Assembly: GCA_005116835.1 (NCBI GenBank) | Contig: SWDM01000013.1 | Span: 62,001 to 126,000 of the forward strand | DNA: 64,000 nucleotides | From: Nitrospira sp. | GTDB taxonomy: Bacteria > Nitrospirota > Nitrospiria > Nitrospirales > Nitrospiraceae | Direction of reading: 5' to 3' | Part shown: piece by piece, positions 17,193 to 25,879 of the stretch | Position numbering within the stretch: the first letter of the stretch is position 1 | Layout: every line of letters begins with the position of its first letter | The notes under the pieces: generated by a model | Told to the model about the DNA's origin: nothing | Databases searched by the model: none | The model's input: the letters and a program-made list of their open reading frames with translations, nothing else | Translations under genes and position numbers: made by a program

Positions 17193-18203
17193 TTACCTCA
17201 TCGATGCGTAAGCAACTTCTCTATGTTGTTTAAGCGACAGTTCTCCCGCTTCTAGAATCCGCACGACGCGAAGACCAGCCTGCCCATCATTGAAGGGTTT
17301 CGTGCCGTCCTTGATACAATCCAAGAAGTACCTGGTTTCAAGCTGGAGCGCTTCCAGCTCCTCCACCCTCGGCGCCCACATATCGCCGCTTCGATAGCTG
17401 ACGAGTAATTGGTGAACCCCCAGCTCAGACTTGATATCAGCCCCCTTGTCATACACCCGTACTTTCTCGGCTGGGTCCAGATCGTTCCATACCAGCATCT
17501 TCTTCTGACCCCCGACCAGCGTCGTCCGAACCTTCACCGGCGAGAGCCAATTGACGTTGATGTGAGCGAGTATTTTATTGGGGAAATAGATCGTCAGATG
17601 CGCAACATCTTCCAAACAGTTCACATGCGCGCTGCCCGTCGCAACGACCAAATCCGGCTCCGACCCGATCAGATAATCCATGATCGACAGATCGTGCGGA
17701 GCGAGATCCCACAACACATTGACGTCATGCTGGAAGAGCCCTAAGTTGACGCGCGTCGAGTCATAGTAATAGAGAGGCCCCAGAGTTCCATCGTCGACAA
17801 GCTGCTTGATCTTGCGGACCGCCCCGGTGAACAGAAACGTGTGGTCCACCATGATCTGCAGGTGTTTGCACTCCGCCAGTTCGATCAGTTCTTCCGCTTG
17901 CGCGGAAGTCGCGGTAAAGGGCTTTTCGACAAATACGTGCTTGCCATTCTCCAGCGCCTTCTTAGCCAGCTCAAAATGGTATGAGACCGGTGTCACGATG
18001 GCCACCGCGTCGATGTCCGGAGATGTGACGATATCATCTGAATCGGTCGTCACCCTAACACCGGGATGACGGGCCAACACCCGGGCCAATGCCACAGAGT
18101 TCTTATCGCACACGGCCACAACCTTGCAGTCTTGGTGTCCTGCAAAATTACGCACAATGTTCGGCCCCCAGTATCCGTACCCGATGACTCCGAGCTTAAT
18201 CAT
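17193..18203 (-). CDS. Gfo/Idh/MocA-family sugar dehydrogenase (WbpB/WlbA-like)
   Basis: The N-terminus has the NAD-binding motif GVIGYGYWGPNIVRNF, followed by the EKPF signature of Gfo/Idh/MocA oxidoreductases and a C-terminal alpha/beta substrate domain (LWDLAPHDLSIMDYLIG). Related enzymes oxidise C3 of UDP-N-acetylglucosaminuronic acid before amination. The ATG at 18203 has GAGGGG upstream; an in-frame TTG at 18212 is less likely. With the aminotransferase at 42908 and acetyltransferase at 44316 it would form a WbpB-WbpE-WbpD type route. The exact substrate is inferred. Confidence 0.88.
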   Translation of the reverse strand: MIKLGVIGYGYWGPNIVRNFAGHQDCKVVAVCDKNSVALARVLARHPGVRVTTDSDDIVTSPDIDAVAIVTPVSYHFELAKKALENGKHVFVEKPFTATSAQAEELIELAECKHLQIMVDHTFLFTGAVRKIKQLVDDGTLGPLYYYDSTRVNLGLFQHDVNVLWDLAPHDLSIMDYLIGSEPDLVVATGSAHVNCLEDVAHLTIYFPNKILAHINVNWLSPVKVRTTLVGGQKKMLVWNDLDPAEKVRVYDKGADIKSELGVHQLLVSYRSGDMWAPRVEELEALQLETRYFLDCIKDGTKPFNDGQAGLRVVRILEAGELSLKQHREVAYASMR

Positions 18204-18218
18204 GGCATTCAACCCCTC

Positions 18219-18292
18219 ATCTGGTTCGTCTGATCTGTCTAGTTCATCTGGTTTGTTTGGTTCATTTGGTTAGCTTCGTTCAACAAAACAAA
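18219..18292. repeat. Intergenic repeat family B (short right arm)
   Basis: TTTGGTTCATTTGGTTAGC and TTCGTTCAAC loop with a shortened complementary arm; about 15 bp upstream of the Gfo/Idh gene start. Confidence 0.75.
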
Positions 18293-18323
18293 TCGTACCT
18301 CCGCAGCTGTCCAGCGCCTTGCT

Positions 18324-18418
18324 GCTTTTACCCACTTCCCACTCACTACTTCCTACTCACTACTTCCCACTCCCCACTTACTACTCACAACTCACCACTT
18401 ACCCCTTCCTACTTATCC
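18324..18418. repeat. Intergenic repeat family C
   Basis: Repeated CCCACTCACTACTTCC-like words with no coding signal. Confidence 0.55.
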
Positions 18419-18952
18419 CCCGGATTCGAATCCCTCTAACTCGTGAGGTTGACAGACGAGAATCCGCATGTGACTAGTTTCCTCAATACCGATCTCGCCC
18501 CGGATAACTTCTTCGAGATGCGACTTAAACCGAGTAGCCACCTGCGGCATAGATTCTTTCGCCAGAACCGTGAGGACAGCTCCGATAATCCGCCCATCGC
18601 GATACCAGCCGACGTAATCCGTTTCCCGAACGCTGCGGAATGACGCGGCTATTACTTTGGGGGCGATATCAGAATTCATCTGAACAATTCCCCCCTGCGC
18701 ATCAGTCCAATGAACAAGGATGATCTGCCAATAACGTCCGGACTGCTCAGATCGCTTCGATTCGATCGCCAGGAGATGCCTAAAGGCTTCTTCGTTATAC
18801 GCGCCGCTTTCAGAGCGACTCGCCACAGATGCCATTGCTTCCATCGGCCTAGTCGCTGTTACCATGTTGATGAAACCGCTGCTAATTTCATTACTCGTAC
18901 GAAACAAGGCACGCCCAACTGACTTTTCCAACCCCCAAGTCCCTTCCAGCAT
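18413..18952 (-). CDS. Stand-alone degenerate GGDEF-like domain protein
   Basis: The 179-aa protein aligns by eye with the N-terminal domain of the sugar transferase at 15959: both have a helix (EEAFRHLLAIESKRSEQSGR here), then a DYVGWYRDGRIIGAVL strand-turn matching DIVGWFERESIMGLIV, and a C-terminal strand of the form MRILVCQPH. No GGDEF or EAL motif is present, so diguanylate cyclase activity is unlikely. It may bind or regulate the transferase. The N-terminal 45 residues are not conserved, and the start at 18952 has a weak ribosome site. Confidence 0.7.
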   Translation of the reverse strand: MLEGTWGLEKSVGRALFRTSNEISSGFINMVTATRPMEAMASVASRSESGAYNEEAFRHLLAIESKRSEQSGRYWQIILVHWTDAQGGIVQMNSDIAPKVIAASFRSVRETDYVGWYRDGRIIGAVLTVLAKESMPQVATRFKSHLEEVIRGEIGIEETSHMRILVCQPHELEGFESGG

Positions 18953-19035
18953 GGAGCACTATCACCCGACTTCGCTCCGTCAACAATACCGATGAGGTGG
19001 GGGCACCCCCCTCGAAAGGGTTATAGGGGAAACCT

Positions 19036-19111
19036 GGCTGGTCCAACTCGTTTGGTTGGTCGAACGAAACAAACCTGATGAACCAAATTAACCAGATGAA
19101 CCAGACAGACC
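19036..19111. repeat. Intergenic repeat family B (degenerate)
   Basis: CGTTTGGTTGGTCGAACGAAAC followed by GATGAACCAAATTAACCAG words; mainly the right arm of the element remains. Confidence 0.7.
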
Positions 19112-19319
19112 GCCTGAAGATTTAGCTTGTGGATGAATGGGAAAGAAGGGTGAAACCTAGAATGGTTGGGGGGAAAGTGGCTGCAGGTGCGAACGTGATC
19201 GGGGGTTACAGGCAGGCCTCTCAAGAATCGAAGGGTATGTTACGCGATGATGAGCTCTATGAGGATACGCAAAAACTATGCTTACTCGCGAGACTGGCGG
19301 GACGAGTGAGACGAGGGGA

Positions 19320-19377
19320 GGCAGGCTGAAGACTGAATTATTCAGAACTCCGGAACTTCGAACCCAAACCTTCGGCG
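19320..19377. repeat. Intergenic repeat family A (degenerate)
   Basis: AGGCTGAAGACTGAA, a centre with AACTTCGAA-like text, and CCTTCGG. Confidence 0.5.
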
Positions 19378-19426
19378 CGCACAGTGTGGTCAACAACCAC
19401 TGTTCTTCCGTCTTGGCCAGTCTGCA

Positions 19427-19711
19427 CTACGCCGCAAATTCAACTCGAATGGTACGCCCAAGACGCGCTTCAAGCGTGATGAGCATTTCGAGACTAAACT
19501 TGTCCCATTTGCCACACACGAGGTCGGATACACGGGATTGCGCGATGCCGAGGCGCTTGGCCGCTGCTGCCTGGGTAAGCTTCTGCTTCTCGATATAGAG
19601 TCGCAGATCGCTCATTAAATTGGAGCGCATTTGGAGCACCGCGGCCTCGGCTGGATCGAAACTCAGGTCAACAAACACATTGCCGCTAGATTTAGTAGGT
19701 TTCTTCTTCAT
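19427..19711 (-). CDS. XRE-type helix-turn-helix antitoxin (HigA-like)
   Basis: The 94-aa protein has one XRE-type DNA-binding domain (KLTQAAAAKRLGIAQSRVSD, then LVCGKWDKFSLEMLITLEAR). It is encoded directly after, and overlapping by four bases, a Gp49/HigB-type toxin, which is the usual toxin-first order. It should neutralise the toxin and repress the pair. A palindrome upstream of the toxin gene (20040) is a candidate operator. Confidence 0.85.
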   Translation of the reverse strand: MKKKPTKSSGNVFVDLSFDPAEAAVLQMRSNLMSDLRLYIEKQKLTQAAAAKRLGIAQSRVSDLVCGKWDKFSLEMLITLEARLGRTIRVEFAA

Positions 19712-20028
19712 GGCCGCCCTCCAATTTGATGATACCGTTTGCGAGCCAACTCGATGTCTTCTCTCCGAGTCTTCTGTGTTTTCTTTTGGAACGCATGGAG
19801 CACATAGACCGCATCAGCGAACTTGGCCACATAAAGCACGCGCCATTCCCCCAACACGTGGATGCGAATCTCCCGGACCCCCGCACCCACCTCGCCCATG
19901 GGCTTCCAATCCAAGGGAGCCAACCCCCGCTGAACAAAGCCCAACTCGAAACCGGCAGCACGCCGGGCTTCAGCCGGAAATTCCCTAAGATCATCCAGGC
20001 TGGAGCCAACAAACTCCAGACGCTTCAC
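19708..20028 (-). CDS. Phage Gp49-like/HigB-type toxin
   Basis: The 106-aa protein shows the RelE-fold Gp49-like pattern: GVREIRIHVLGEWRVLYVAK, then ADAVYVLHAFQKKTQKTRRE and a final basic helix. Such toxins cleave mRNA on the ribosome. The start is a GTG at 20028. The gene overlaps the XRE antitoxin by ATGA. All catalytic-region residues expected of the family appear intact. Confidence 0.85.
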   Translation of the reverse strand: MKRLEFVGSSLDDLREFPAEARRAAGFELGFVQRGLAPLDWKPMGEVGAGVREIRIHVLGEWRVLYVAKFADAVYVLHAFQKKTQKTRREDIELARKRYHQIGGRP

Positions 20029-20039
20029 GGTCGCAATTA

Positions 20040-20055
20040 TATAAGTTTACTTATA
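20040..20055. promoter_or_regulatory. Palindromic operator/promoter of the Gp49-XRE pair
   Basis: TATAAGTTTACTTATA has 7-bp arms that are exact reverse complements, 11 bp upstream of the toxin start. On the minus strand it overlaps a TATAAT-like -10 element, so repressor binding would block transcription. Confidence 0.55.
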
Positions 20056-20200
20056 ATGCATTCAACAAGAAAATCGTGACGAGATGCACTGAGGACAGCC
20101 TGGGTGGTTCCCTGTGCTAACCGATGGTGCGCGATAGGCGAGACGGGGGACTGTTCGAGATCCGAAGTTCGAGGCTTTCCCCACTTCGTGGCTGACCCTC

Positions 20201-20239
20201 GTTTCACCTCTCACCCCTCCCGTCCCGCCCGTTCCGCGC
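20201..20239 (+). repeat. 39-bp direct repeat, left copy
   Basis: Begins GTTTCACCTCTCACCCCTCC and is identical to 21434-21472. The two copies flank the Phd-RelE toxin-antitoxin pair. Confidence 0.8.
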
Positions 20240-20373
20240 TTCAACACCGCTTCTCGGTACCTGCGACGCTTGAACAGTTGCTGTCCCTTATTTCTGTCCA
20301 TTGTAGGATTACAGATCTGACCACCTATGGCTTCAGATTAGGATTTTGCTGGGCACTTGAAGCAATGTAAATT

Positions 20374-20395
20374 ATGCGCTACAGTATGCGCTATA
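20374..20395 (+). promoter_or_regulatory. Tandem operator half-sites of the Phd-RelE pair
   Basis: ATGCGCTACA and ATGCGCTATA are spaced 12 bp apart, about one helical turn, 34 bp before the antitoxin start. They are candidate binding sites for the antitoxin. Confidence 0.45.
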
Positions 20396-20428
20396 TTGTA
20401 CGTATGATTTATCACAATGAGGTGCATA

Positions 20429-20719
20429 ATGGCCATCGCCTACAAGAAAGATGAAATACTCAGCGCTTCCAGAGTGGCGCGTTCCTTCGGACAGGTATTG
20501 GCTGATCTGAGCGGTAAACGCCGCCGCGTGGCGGTCGTCAAAAACAACCACTTGGAGGCGATTCTCCTCCCCATTGAAGACTACGAAACGATGGCGGAGG
20601 CCCTTGCCATTTTGGAACATCTTGAGATTTATCGTCTCGTACGGGAGCGGAAGGGCAAGAAACGTCCCAACACCATAAGCCTCGACGCCTTGCTGAAAGA
20701 ACAAGGCCTTGCCGTATAA
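20429..20719 (+). CDS. Phd/YefM-type antitoxin
   Basis: The 96-aa protein matches the Phd/YefM fold: SASRVARSFGQVLADLSGKR, VAVVKNNHLEAILLPIEDYE, then a helical toxin-binding tail. The ATG at 20429 is chosen over 20417 because GAGGTG lies six bases upstream. Its last codons overlap the toxin gene. Candidate operator repeats lie at 20374. Confidence 0.85.
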   Translation: MAIAYKKDEILSASRVARSFGQVLADLSGKRRRVAVVKNNHLEAILLPIEDYETMAEALAILEHLEIYRLVRERKGKKRPNTISLDALLKEQGLAV

Positions 20720-21017
20720 AGTCACCCTTACGGCAGAGGCAGCCGATGACTTTCGACACCTTGATGGTTCCCTGAAAAAACCGGTCGCCACGCAGCTGAA
20801 AAAGCTCGAAACATCTCCCCTTCTCGGCGAGCACTTGGGAAATAGGGCAGGTCTCGACCTCACGGGCTATTACAAGCTCTATGCGGCAAAGAAGGGGGTC
20901 AGAATCGTCTACCGCATCATTGAACAGGAAGTGATTGTGGAAGTAGTGGCGATCGGGAAACGCGAGGACATGAGCGTCTACCAAACCGCGCTCAAGCGAA
21001 TCAGCTCAAAGGCCTGA
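20709..21017 (+). CDS. RelE/ParE-family toxin
   Basis: The 102-aa protein has the RelE fold sequence: YKVTLTAEAADDFRHLDGSL, LTGYYKLYAAKKGVRIVYRI, then VIVEVVAIGKREDMSVYQTA. It likely cleaves mRNA at the ribosome or, if ParE-like, targets gyrase. The start is TTG at 20709, inside the antitoxin gene by 11 bp, so translation is coupled. A 39-bp direct repeat flanks the pair. Confidence 0.87.
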   Translation: MPYKVTLTAEAADDFRHLDGSLKKPVATQLKKLETSPLLGEHLGNRAGLDLTGYYKLYAAKKGVRIVYRIIEQEVIVEVVAIGKREDMSVYQTALKRISSKA

Positions 21018-21218
21018 CCATGTCCCCCTGCCGGACCTACCGATCAACGCCGCTTTTGACAATGCGTTGCCGCATATGACCGCGACTGGAGTCCATCTTC
21101 CGCCCTTGCGTTCGTCTGCCGCTCTGCAAGAAGCGGCAGCTTGCGTCAAGCGTTACCCCTAATAGTCGGCGCCCACCAGATCAGAAAAGGCCACTCACCA
21201 GACGACCGATCTGAAGCC

Positions 21219-21286
21219 ATCTGGTTGATTTGGTTTGTTTTGTTTATTTGGTTCATTTGGTTAGCTTTGTTCAACCAAACAAACTA
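21219..21286. repeat. Intergenic repeat family B
   Basis: TTTGGTTTGTTTTGTTTATT words and loop GGTTAGCTTTGTTCAACC, with a short right arm. It lies after the RelE gene in a 579-bp spacer without genes. Confidence 0.8.
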
Positions 21287-21338
21287 ACGGGACGGGCGAG
21301 ACGGACGCAAGTTCGAGGTCCGAGGTTTCGGGATCTTC

Positions 21339-21380
21339 GAACTCCGACCTTCAGCCTTCAGCCTTTACCCCTTACCCCCC
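21339..21380. repeat. Intergenic repeat family A (half copy)
   Basis: CCTTCAGCCTTCAGCC words only. Confidence 0.55.
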
Positions 21381-21433
21381 TTCTTCCAACTCCGACAATT
21401 CCACATTCACCATTCATCATCATTCCCAATTCC

Positions 21434-21472
21434 GTTTCACCTCTCACCCCTCCCGTCCCGCCCGTTCCGCGC
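21434..21472 (+). repeat. 39-bp direct repeat, right copy
   Basis: Identical to 20201-20239; embedded in family C text that runs to 21596. Confidence 0.8.
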
Positions 21473-21596
21473 CTTACCCCTTTTACCCACTGACCACTTA
21501 CAACTCACCACTTACCCCTGACACTAACCCTTACCACTCACGCGTTCCGCTTCGCCCCCTACCCCCTATCCCCTCACCCCTTCACCTCTTACCCCT

Positions 21597-23855
21597 TTAC
21601 CCGTGACCCGCGTTCAGGAGCTCGACCGCCACATCCACGAGCTTTCTTCTCTCGTTATCCCAGACGTGGGCACGGTATACATTCTGTCCACGCTTCACGA
21701 CCTCAAAGGATTCTTCTGGGTGGAAATAGAGATGTGAAAGTTTCAACGCAAGATCATCAGCATTCCCAAGATCGAAAAACATCAGGGAGTCTTCACGAAA
21801 GTAATCCTGAATGCCCTGCGTGCGAGGCGCCACAACAGGCTTTCCCAATGCCAGATATTCCAGGATACGAGTCGGTAAATTAAGCTCCGTGAAGATGCTG
21901 CGCTTATTGGGGATGACGCCCACATCGCATTCCGCGATCGCTTCAGTAAGCTGCTCTAATGACTTTTGCCCGAGATAATGAACCGATTTCCCCAGGCCCT
22001 TTTCAGACAGGGTCATCATGATCTGGTCCAAATACGGTGTCCGAGGACCGTAAAGCCTCAACTCTGCAGCAGGGACAGACTGGCGTAATTTCACGAGTGC
22101 CTCCACGGCCAAATCTGCCCCGTTCCGGTCCACTAACGTGCCGTGATACATGATGACGAAGGGCGCACTACGCTGATCCGACGGTCTACTCCTCATTTGC
22201 GCTGGAGAAAACTTGAATATTGTTTCATCCGGTGAATTCATAACTATACGCATTTTTGATGCTGAACAACTGCGTGAAACGAACAACCGTTCGAACGCGG
22301 AGTTCGTGGTGACAACCACATCGGCAAATGCGATGCTCCACTTTTCGATACGGGCCATCAGCCGAACCGCCAGGCTTTCCCTCCGCAAGTTGAAGATCGT
22401 CATCATGAGTTCCGGCATTGGATCATGCAAATCCAATATCACCTTGGCGCCGAACAACTTGGGAACCAAAGCAGCGAAAACGAGAATATCCGGCATATTA
22501 TGAACATGCACGATATCGTACGGCTTTGTCAGCGAGCGAGCAGCAAGCTTTGCAAGGGCGATCACGATAAACAGGCCATACCGGAGCATATAGTGAAATT
22601 TAAAACCGCGGTTATGCACAATGCCGACCCGGTCGATGTGTATGCCCTTGAATGTTTCCTGCTTCGGATCGTCCCCCTCTTCCATAAGACAGATAATGTC
22701 GACGTGCATGCCTGCCTGCACGAATGTTTCTGCAGCCCTTCGAGGACGCGCATCGCCAGGAAAATCAGAAAATAATACGACCGCCATGCGTTTTCCCCGC
22801 AAATCGGAAGTCCCAGGACTCTGAGTCTCTACTCGGTCAACCGGTAAAGGATTACACGGCCTCTCGAGTAAGACCTCCCGGCCCTTCGGACTAGAAGTTG
22901 CGGCGATCTCCTGCGCGAACAAACATTTATTTACACCTGAGCCAGAACCCATATTCGCGTAGAAATAGTGCGCGACCTCCTTTGGCAAGGCGAACCAACA
23001 TTGTTCAGCATAGCGCTTGGTGACATATTCAAGCAGATCGCGATACAGCTGCAGACTGTACCCACCAACCCGCTTCTGACCATTGAGACTCATATAGTCC
23101 GGATGGGTATTGAGCAACACCATCCCTCCATGCGCGGCCACCCAATCAAGCTTTCTGACCCAAAGGTCAATATTCGTTTCCTCCAGCAGAAGAAAGACCG
23201 TCGAGTCCTGCGGCATGGTGTAAGGCAACTCAACATATCCTTTCCCATCTATTCCAGGAACCCAAAACGGAAAAATCGTCCGCACGCCATCTGGCTGTGG
23301 CTCAAACGGGTCCGTATCAAAGGTGGAGGCATCGTAGAGAACATTGAGATCCTGCAGCCATTCCAGATTATGGAACATGAATCCTGAACGAAACCCCACA
23401 GCCTTCCACGATTGCAGATATTGGTTGATTCTCTGAGCCTGTCGTCTGAACGTCCCCTCCGAGCGATAGAGCGACCCATCATGATGTAGGTCATGGATAC
23501 CAACCTCGAATCCGCTTTCACCGAGAAAGGCACGGAGCGTTTCGGAAACTGCATACTCTCCTTCCGGCACAAAATTAAATGAGGAGCGAAACCCCAGACC
23601 GATCTCCACCTCAGCAAGGGCACGGCATCGTTCCAACCCTTTCCTTCCCTCGACATCATGAGTGAGGACAAAGGCAAACTTCTTACCTCCTGGCCACCCT
23701 GGCCACCCTACAGGAGTGAAAGCAGCCGCCGGATCGATTGGCCAGATATTGCCGACATGACGCCTCAATCGTCTGGCAAACAACCGTCGTATCGTCAGCC
23801 GAACACTCCGTGGAATGGCCGGCTTGAGAAAGTAATAGATACCTGTCACAGACAC
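21597..23855 (-). CDS. Polysaccharide deacetylase fused to GT4 glycosyltransferase
   Basis: Residues about 50-300 are a NodB-type deacetylase: FAFVLTHDVEG with the metal-binding Asp, GFEVGIHDLHHDGSLY with the His motif, and a late GGMVLLNTHPDYM. After a linker, residues about 350-750 are a GT-B glycosyltransferase of family 4: KRMAVVLFSDFPGDARPRRA, FVIMYHGTLVDRNGADLAVE and LNLPTRILEYLALGKPVVAP. Linking de-N-acetylation to sugar transfer in one chain is unusual. The start is a GTG at 23855 or, with better spacing to GAGG, the GTG at 23849. The protein probably modifies or extends the EPS unit. Confidence 0.9.
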   Translation of the reverse strand: MSVTGIYYFLKPAIPRSVRLTIRRLFARRLRRHVGNIWPIDPAAAFTPVGWPGWPGGKKFAFVLTHDVEGRKGLERCRALAEVEIGLGFRSSFNFVPEGEYAVSETLRAFLGESGFEVGIHDLHHDGSLYRSEGTFRRQAQRINQYLQSWKAVGFRSGFMFHNLEWLQDLNVLYDASTFDTDPFEPQPDGVRTIFPFWVPGIDGKGYVELPYTMPQDSTVFLLLEETNIDLWVRKLDWVAAHGGMVLLNTHPDYMSLNGQKRVGGYSLQLYRDLLEYVTKRYAEQCWFALPKEVAHYFYANMGSGSGVNKCLFAQEIAATSSPKGREVLLERPCNPLPVDRVETQSPGTSDLRGKRMAVVLFSDFPGDARPRRAAETFVQAGMHVDIICLMEEGDDPKQETFKGIHIDRVGIVHNRGFKFHYMLRYGLFIVIALAKLAARSLTKPYDIVHVHNMPDILVFAALVPKLFGAKVILDLHDPMPELMMTIFNLRRESLAVRLMARIEKWSIAFADVVVTTNSAFERLFVSRSCSASKMRIVMNSPDETIFKFSPAQMRSRPSDQRSAPFVIMYHGTLVDRNGADLAVEALVKLRQSVPAAELRLYGPRTPYLDQIMMTLSEKGLGKSVHYLGQKSLEQLTEAIAECDVGVIPNKRSIFTELNLPTRILEYLALGKPVVAPRTQGIQDYFREDSLMFFDLGNADDLALKLSHLYFHPEESFEVVKRGQNVYRAHVWDNERRKLVDVAVELLNAGHG

Positions 23856-24454
23856 CTCTGATCCGCTGAGTCGTGGACTAAGACAGCGGCACTACGTGAT
23901 TCAGCTAAAGCGATCGAACGACGTTGCTCGCGTCACTCCAAACTCCAATGCAGCAAAAACGCGAATCGCTGCATTCGGTCGTAAGAGACGCCGACATCAG
24001 TCCCTGTCAGGACATGGCCTCGTATGGTTCCATGTCAAAGAGAGTCCGGAGAATGAGTAGCGGAGATGTCCTGCGCATGTCCCAAAATACGGAAAGAGCA
24101 AAACTGGACAGATACTGTATTCATATACCAGATAGGTTCACTTGCGATGCTAGGTGGTGACAGAGTGCCCCGGGCGCGACAACCTAGCGCACCTACACAC
24201 ATATACATATCAACATACGAGCAGGGTATTGAATAGCTTAACGGAGAAACCGATCAGCGCTACCAGGCACCAGACTTGCGTATCCTCTACCTGTTTACCC
24301 ATGGATGGTTCAAGATAGAGGCGGGTGGGACAGTACAGGTACGGCTCACCACGAAGGAAGATCAAGACCCGTCCTGGTAGATCACAATGAGCCTAACCCC
24401 ATTATTATCATCTCCCCTGAGATGGGCACCGCTAAACTTTACCTGGAGAGAGCC
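23856..24454. other. Divergent spacer with regulatory sequence
   Basis: No gene or A/B repeat is seen. It separates the divergent deacetylase-transferase and beta-helix genes, and contains a good sigma-54 site at 24265. Short frames are weak in coding character. Confidence 0.6.
24265..24279 (+). promoter_or_regulatory. Sigma-54 promoter of the beta-helix gene
   Basis: AGGCACCAGACTTGC matches TGGCACG-N4-TTGC at all key bases except the first T and the seventh G, with exact GG-N10-GC spacing. The predicted leader is about 165 nt. Confidence 0.68.
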
Positions 24455-25864
24455 ATGAAACAACTTCTCTTGATCATGACCATGATTTTATGGGCGGCCT
24501 CGGCACAAGCGGCAACCAGATATGTAGATGGCGGCGTCGCCGTATCGGGCAATGGCCTGTCCTGGTCGACCGCCTGGAAAACCATCGCCGACATCGCCGG
24601 GTTGAATCCTGGTGATACAGTCTACTTTAGTGGAGGATCTTCCGGTCGAACCTACAGTACGCCGGTTGATTGGCAACCCCCGAGTGGGTCCGCCGGCGGG
24701 GGCCCCATCACCTATGCAGTAGGACAAGACAAGGGACATAACGGCATGGTGGCGTTTACTCGCGCTGGCACCTCAGCCAGGATGTCCTTTATCTCTTTGG
24801 ACACGACACGCTATATCACGATCAATGGAGGAGTGAATGGGCAACGGCGCATGACGGTAGATAAGTCGTTTGCATATCTATTCTATACGCAAAACATGGC
24901 GGACAAGCATGTGCGCCTCCTCTATGTCGAATGGAACGGTCCTGCCATCCTCAGTTATGGAAACTATTATGAGATCGCCTATTGTTACGGAATTGCACCG
25001 TTATCGGAAGGAGCATCGAGCAGTGATGGATTTATTCAATATATTGGCAGTGGTGGTTCCTCGTCTGGCTATGGGCTGAACTCAATCCATCATAATCATT
25101 TTGAAGTCCCGCATAAGAAGAGTGCGGGCGAAGGCTTTGACTTACTGAAGTGGGTAGGGAGTGTTGACATTTACAATAATACGTTTCTTTCTGTGTACAA
25201 CCCAGGCTATACGGGGAATCAACATAACGATGGGATACAGACGGGTGCAAGCTTTGTCCGCGTCTATAATAACTACTTCGAGAATTTCAATTCCTATCCA
25301 ATCTTCAACCAAATGTTCGGTGACACGGCCCACTGGAGAATCTACAACAACGTCATTAATGCACAAGAGTCAGGTGTGGACTGGACAGCCTATCATTGTA
25401 TGGCACTGGGATTTCCTGTAACAGGTAAGACCGTTTCGGATTATATCGTCGCCAACAATACCTGTATCGGCGGCGCTAATCGACGGGGGATTCACTTTAA
25501 TACAGGTGCGGTGGGGACAATCGGAGCGGATGTCTATCTCGTGAACAATCTTGTCTACGACAGTGACACGGTCGTCACATGGAATGGGCCAGGCACACCA
25601 ACCGTCTCGAACAATGTCGGCGGAACCAGCAATCTTGGGTTCGTCAATAATGCACTCTTTCCAATAGCAGATTTTCGCTTAACAGCTGCGGCTACTTCAG
25701 CCATCGATCAAGGCATTAGGCCCTCGTATCTAACATCTGTGTATACAACAGACAAGACGGGTGGTTCTCGAATGCTAAAGCCCACTTGGGATATCGGAGC
25801 ATACACGTCAGACGGGCAAGATCAAGTAACACCCAGTCCTCCACTAAATCTGTTCATTAAATAA
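24455..25864 (+). CDS. Secreted right-handed beta-helix protein
   Basis: The ATG at 24455 follows GGAGAG and starts a clean signal peptide (MKQLLLIMTMILWAASAQAA); the longer frame to 24305 is rejected. The 469-aa product begins ATRYVDGGVAVSGNGLSWST, typical of pectate-lyase-like parallel beta-helix proteins, and has repeated rungs with Asn-rich turns (DIYNNTFLS, RIYNNVINA, VYLVNNLVYD). Such folds act as polysaccharide lyases or epimerases, or as surface binders; catalytic residues cannot be assigned. No PEP-CTERM signal is present; it ends TPSPPLNLFIK. It is the only plus-strand gene in the EPS block and has its own sigma-54 promoter. Confidence 0.82.
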   Translation: MKQLLLIMTMILWAASAQAATRYVDGGVAVSGNGLSWSTAWKTIADIAGLNPGDTVYFSGGSSGRTYSTPVDWQPPSGSAGGGPITYAVGQDKGHNGMVAFTRAGTSARMSFISLDTTRYITINGGVNGQRRMTVDKSFAYLFYTQNMADKHVRLLYVEWNGPAILSYGNYYEIAYCYGIAPLSEGASSSDGFIQYIGSGGSSSGYGLNSIHHNHFEVPHKKSAGEGFDLLKWVGSVDIYNNTFLSVYNPGYTGNQHNDGIQTGASFVRVYNNYFENFNSYPIFNQMFGDTAHWRIYNNVINAQESGVDWTAYHCMALGFPVTGKTVSDYIVANNTCIGGANRRGIHFNTGAVGTIGADVYLVNNLVYDSDTVVTWNGPGTPTVSNNVGGTSNLGFVNNALFPIADFRLTAAATSAIDQGIRPSYLTSVYTTDKTGGSRMLKPTWDIGAYTSDGQDQVTPSPPLNLFIK

Positions 25865-25879
25865 TATACACATCCTCCG

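Larger units (their letters stand above)
18953..19426. other. Spacer with repeats, no gene
   Basis: It holds a GC-rich hairpin (GGTGGGGGCACCCCCC near 18995), a family B copy and a family A half copy. Open frames here are short and look like translated repeat. Confidence 0.6.

Noticed and set aside
18413-18435. tRNA-like GGATTCGAATCC segment
   Set aside because: No acceptor, D or anticodon arms can be formed around it and it is inside a coding region.
21230-21493. Open frame beginning MVCFVYLVHLVSF
   Set aside because: It is a translation of family B and C repeats; the LVx pattern appears wherever repeat B is open.
23926-23939. Sigma-54 promoter for the deacetylase-transferase gene on the minus strand
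   Set aside because: GG-N10-GC spacing exists, but the other consensus bases are absent (TGGAGTG and CGAGCA).
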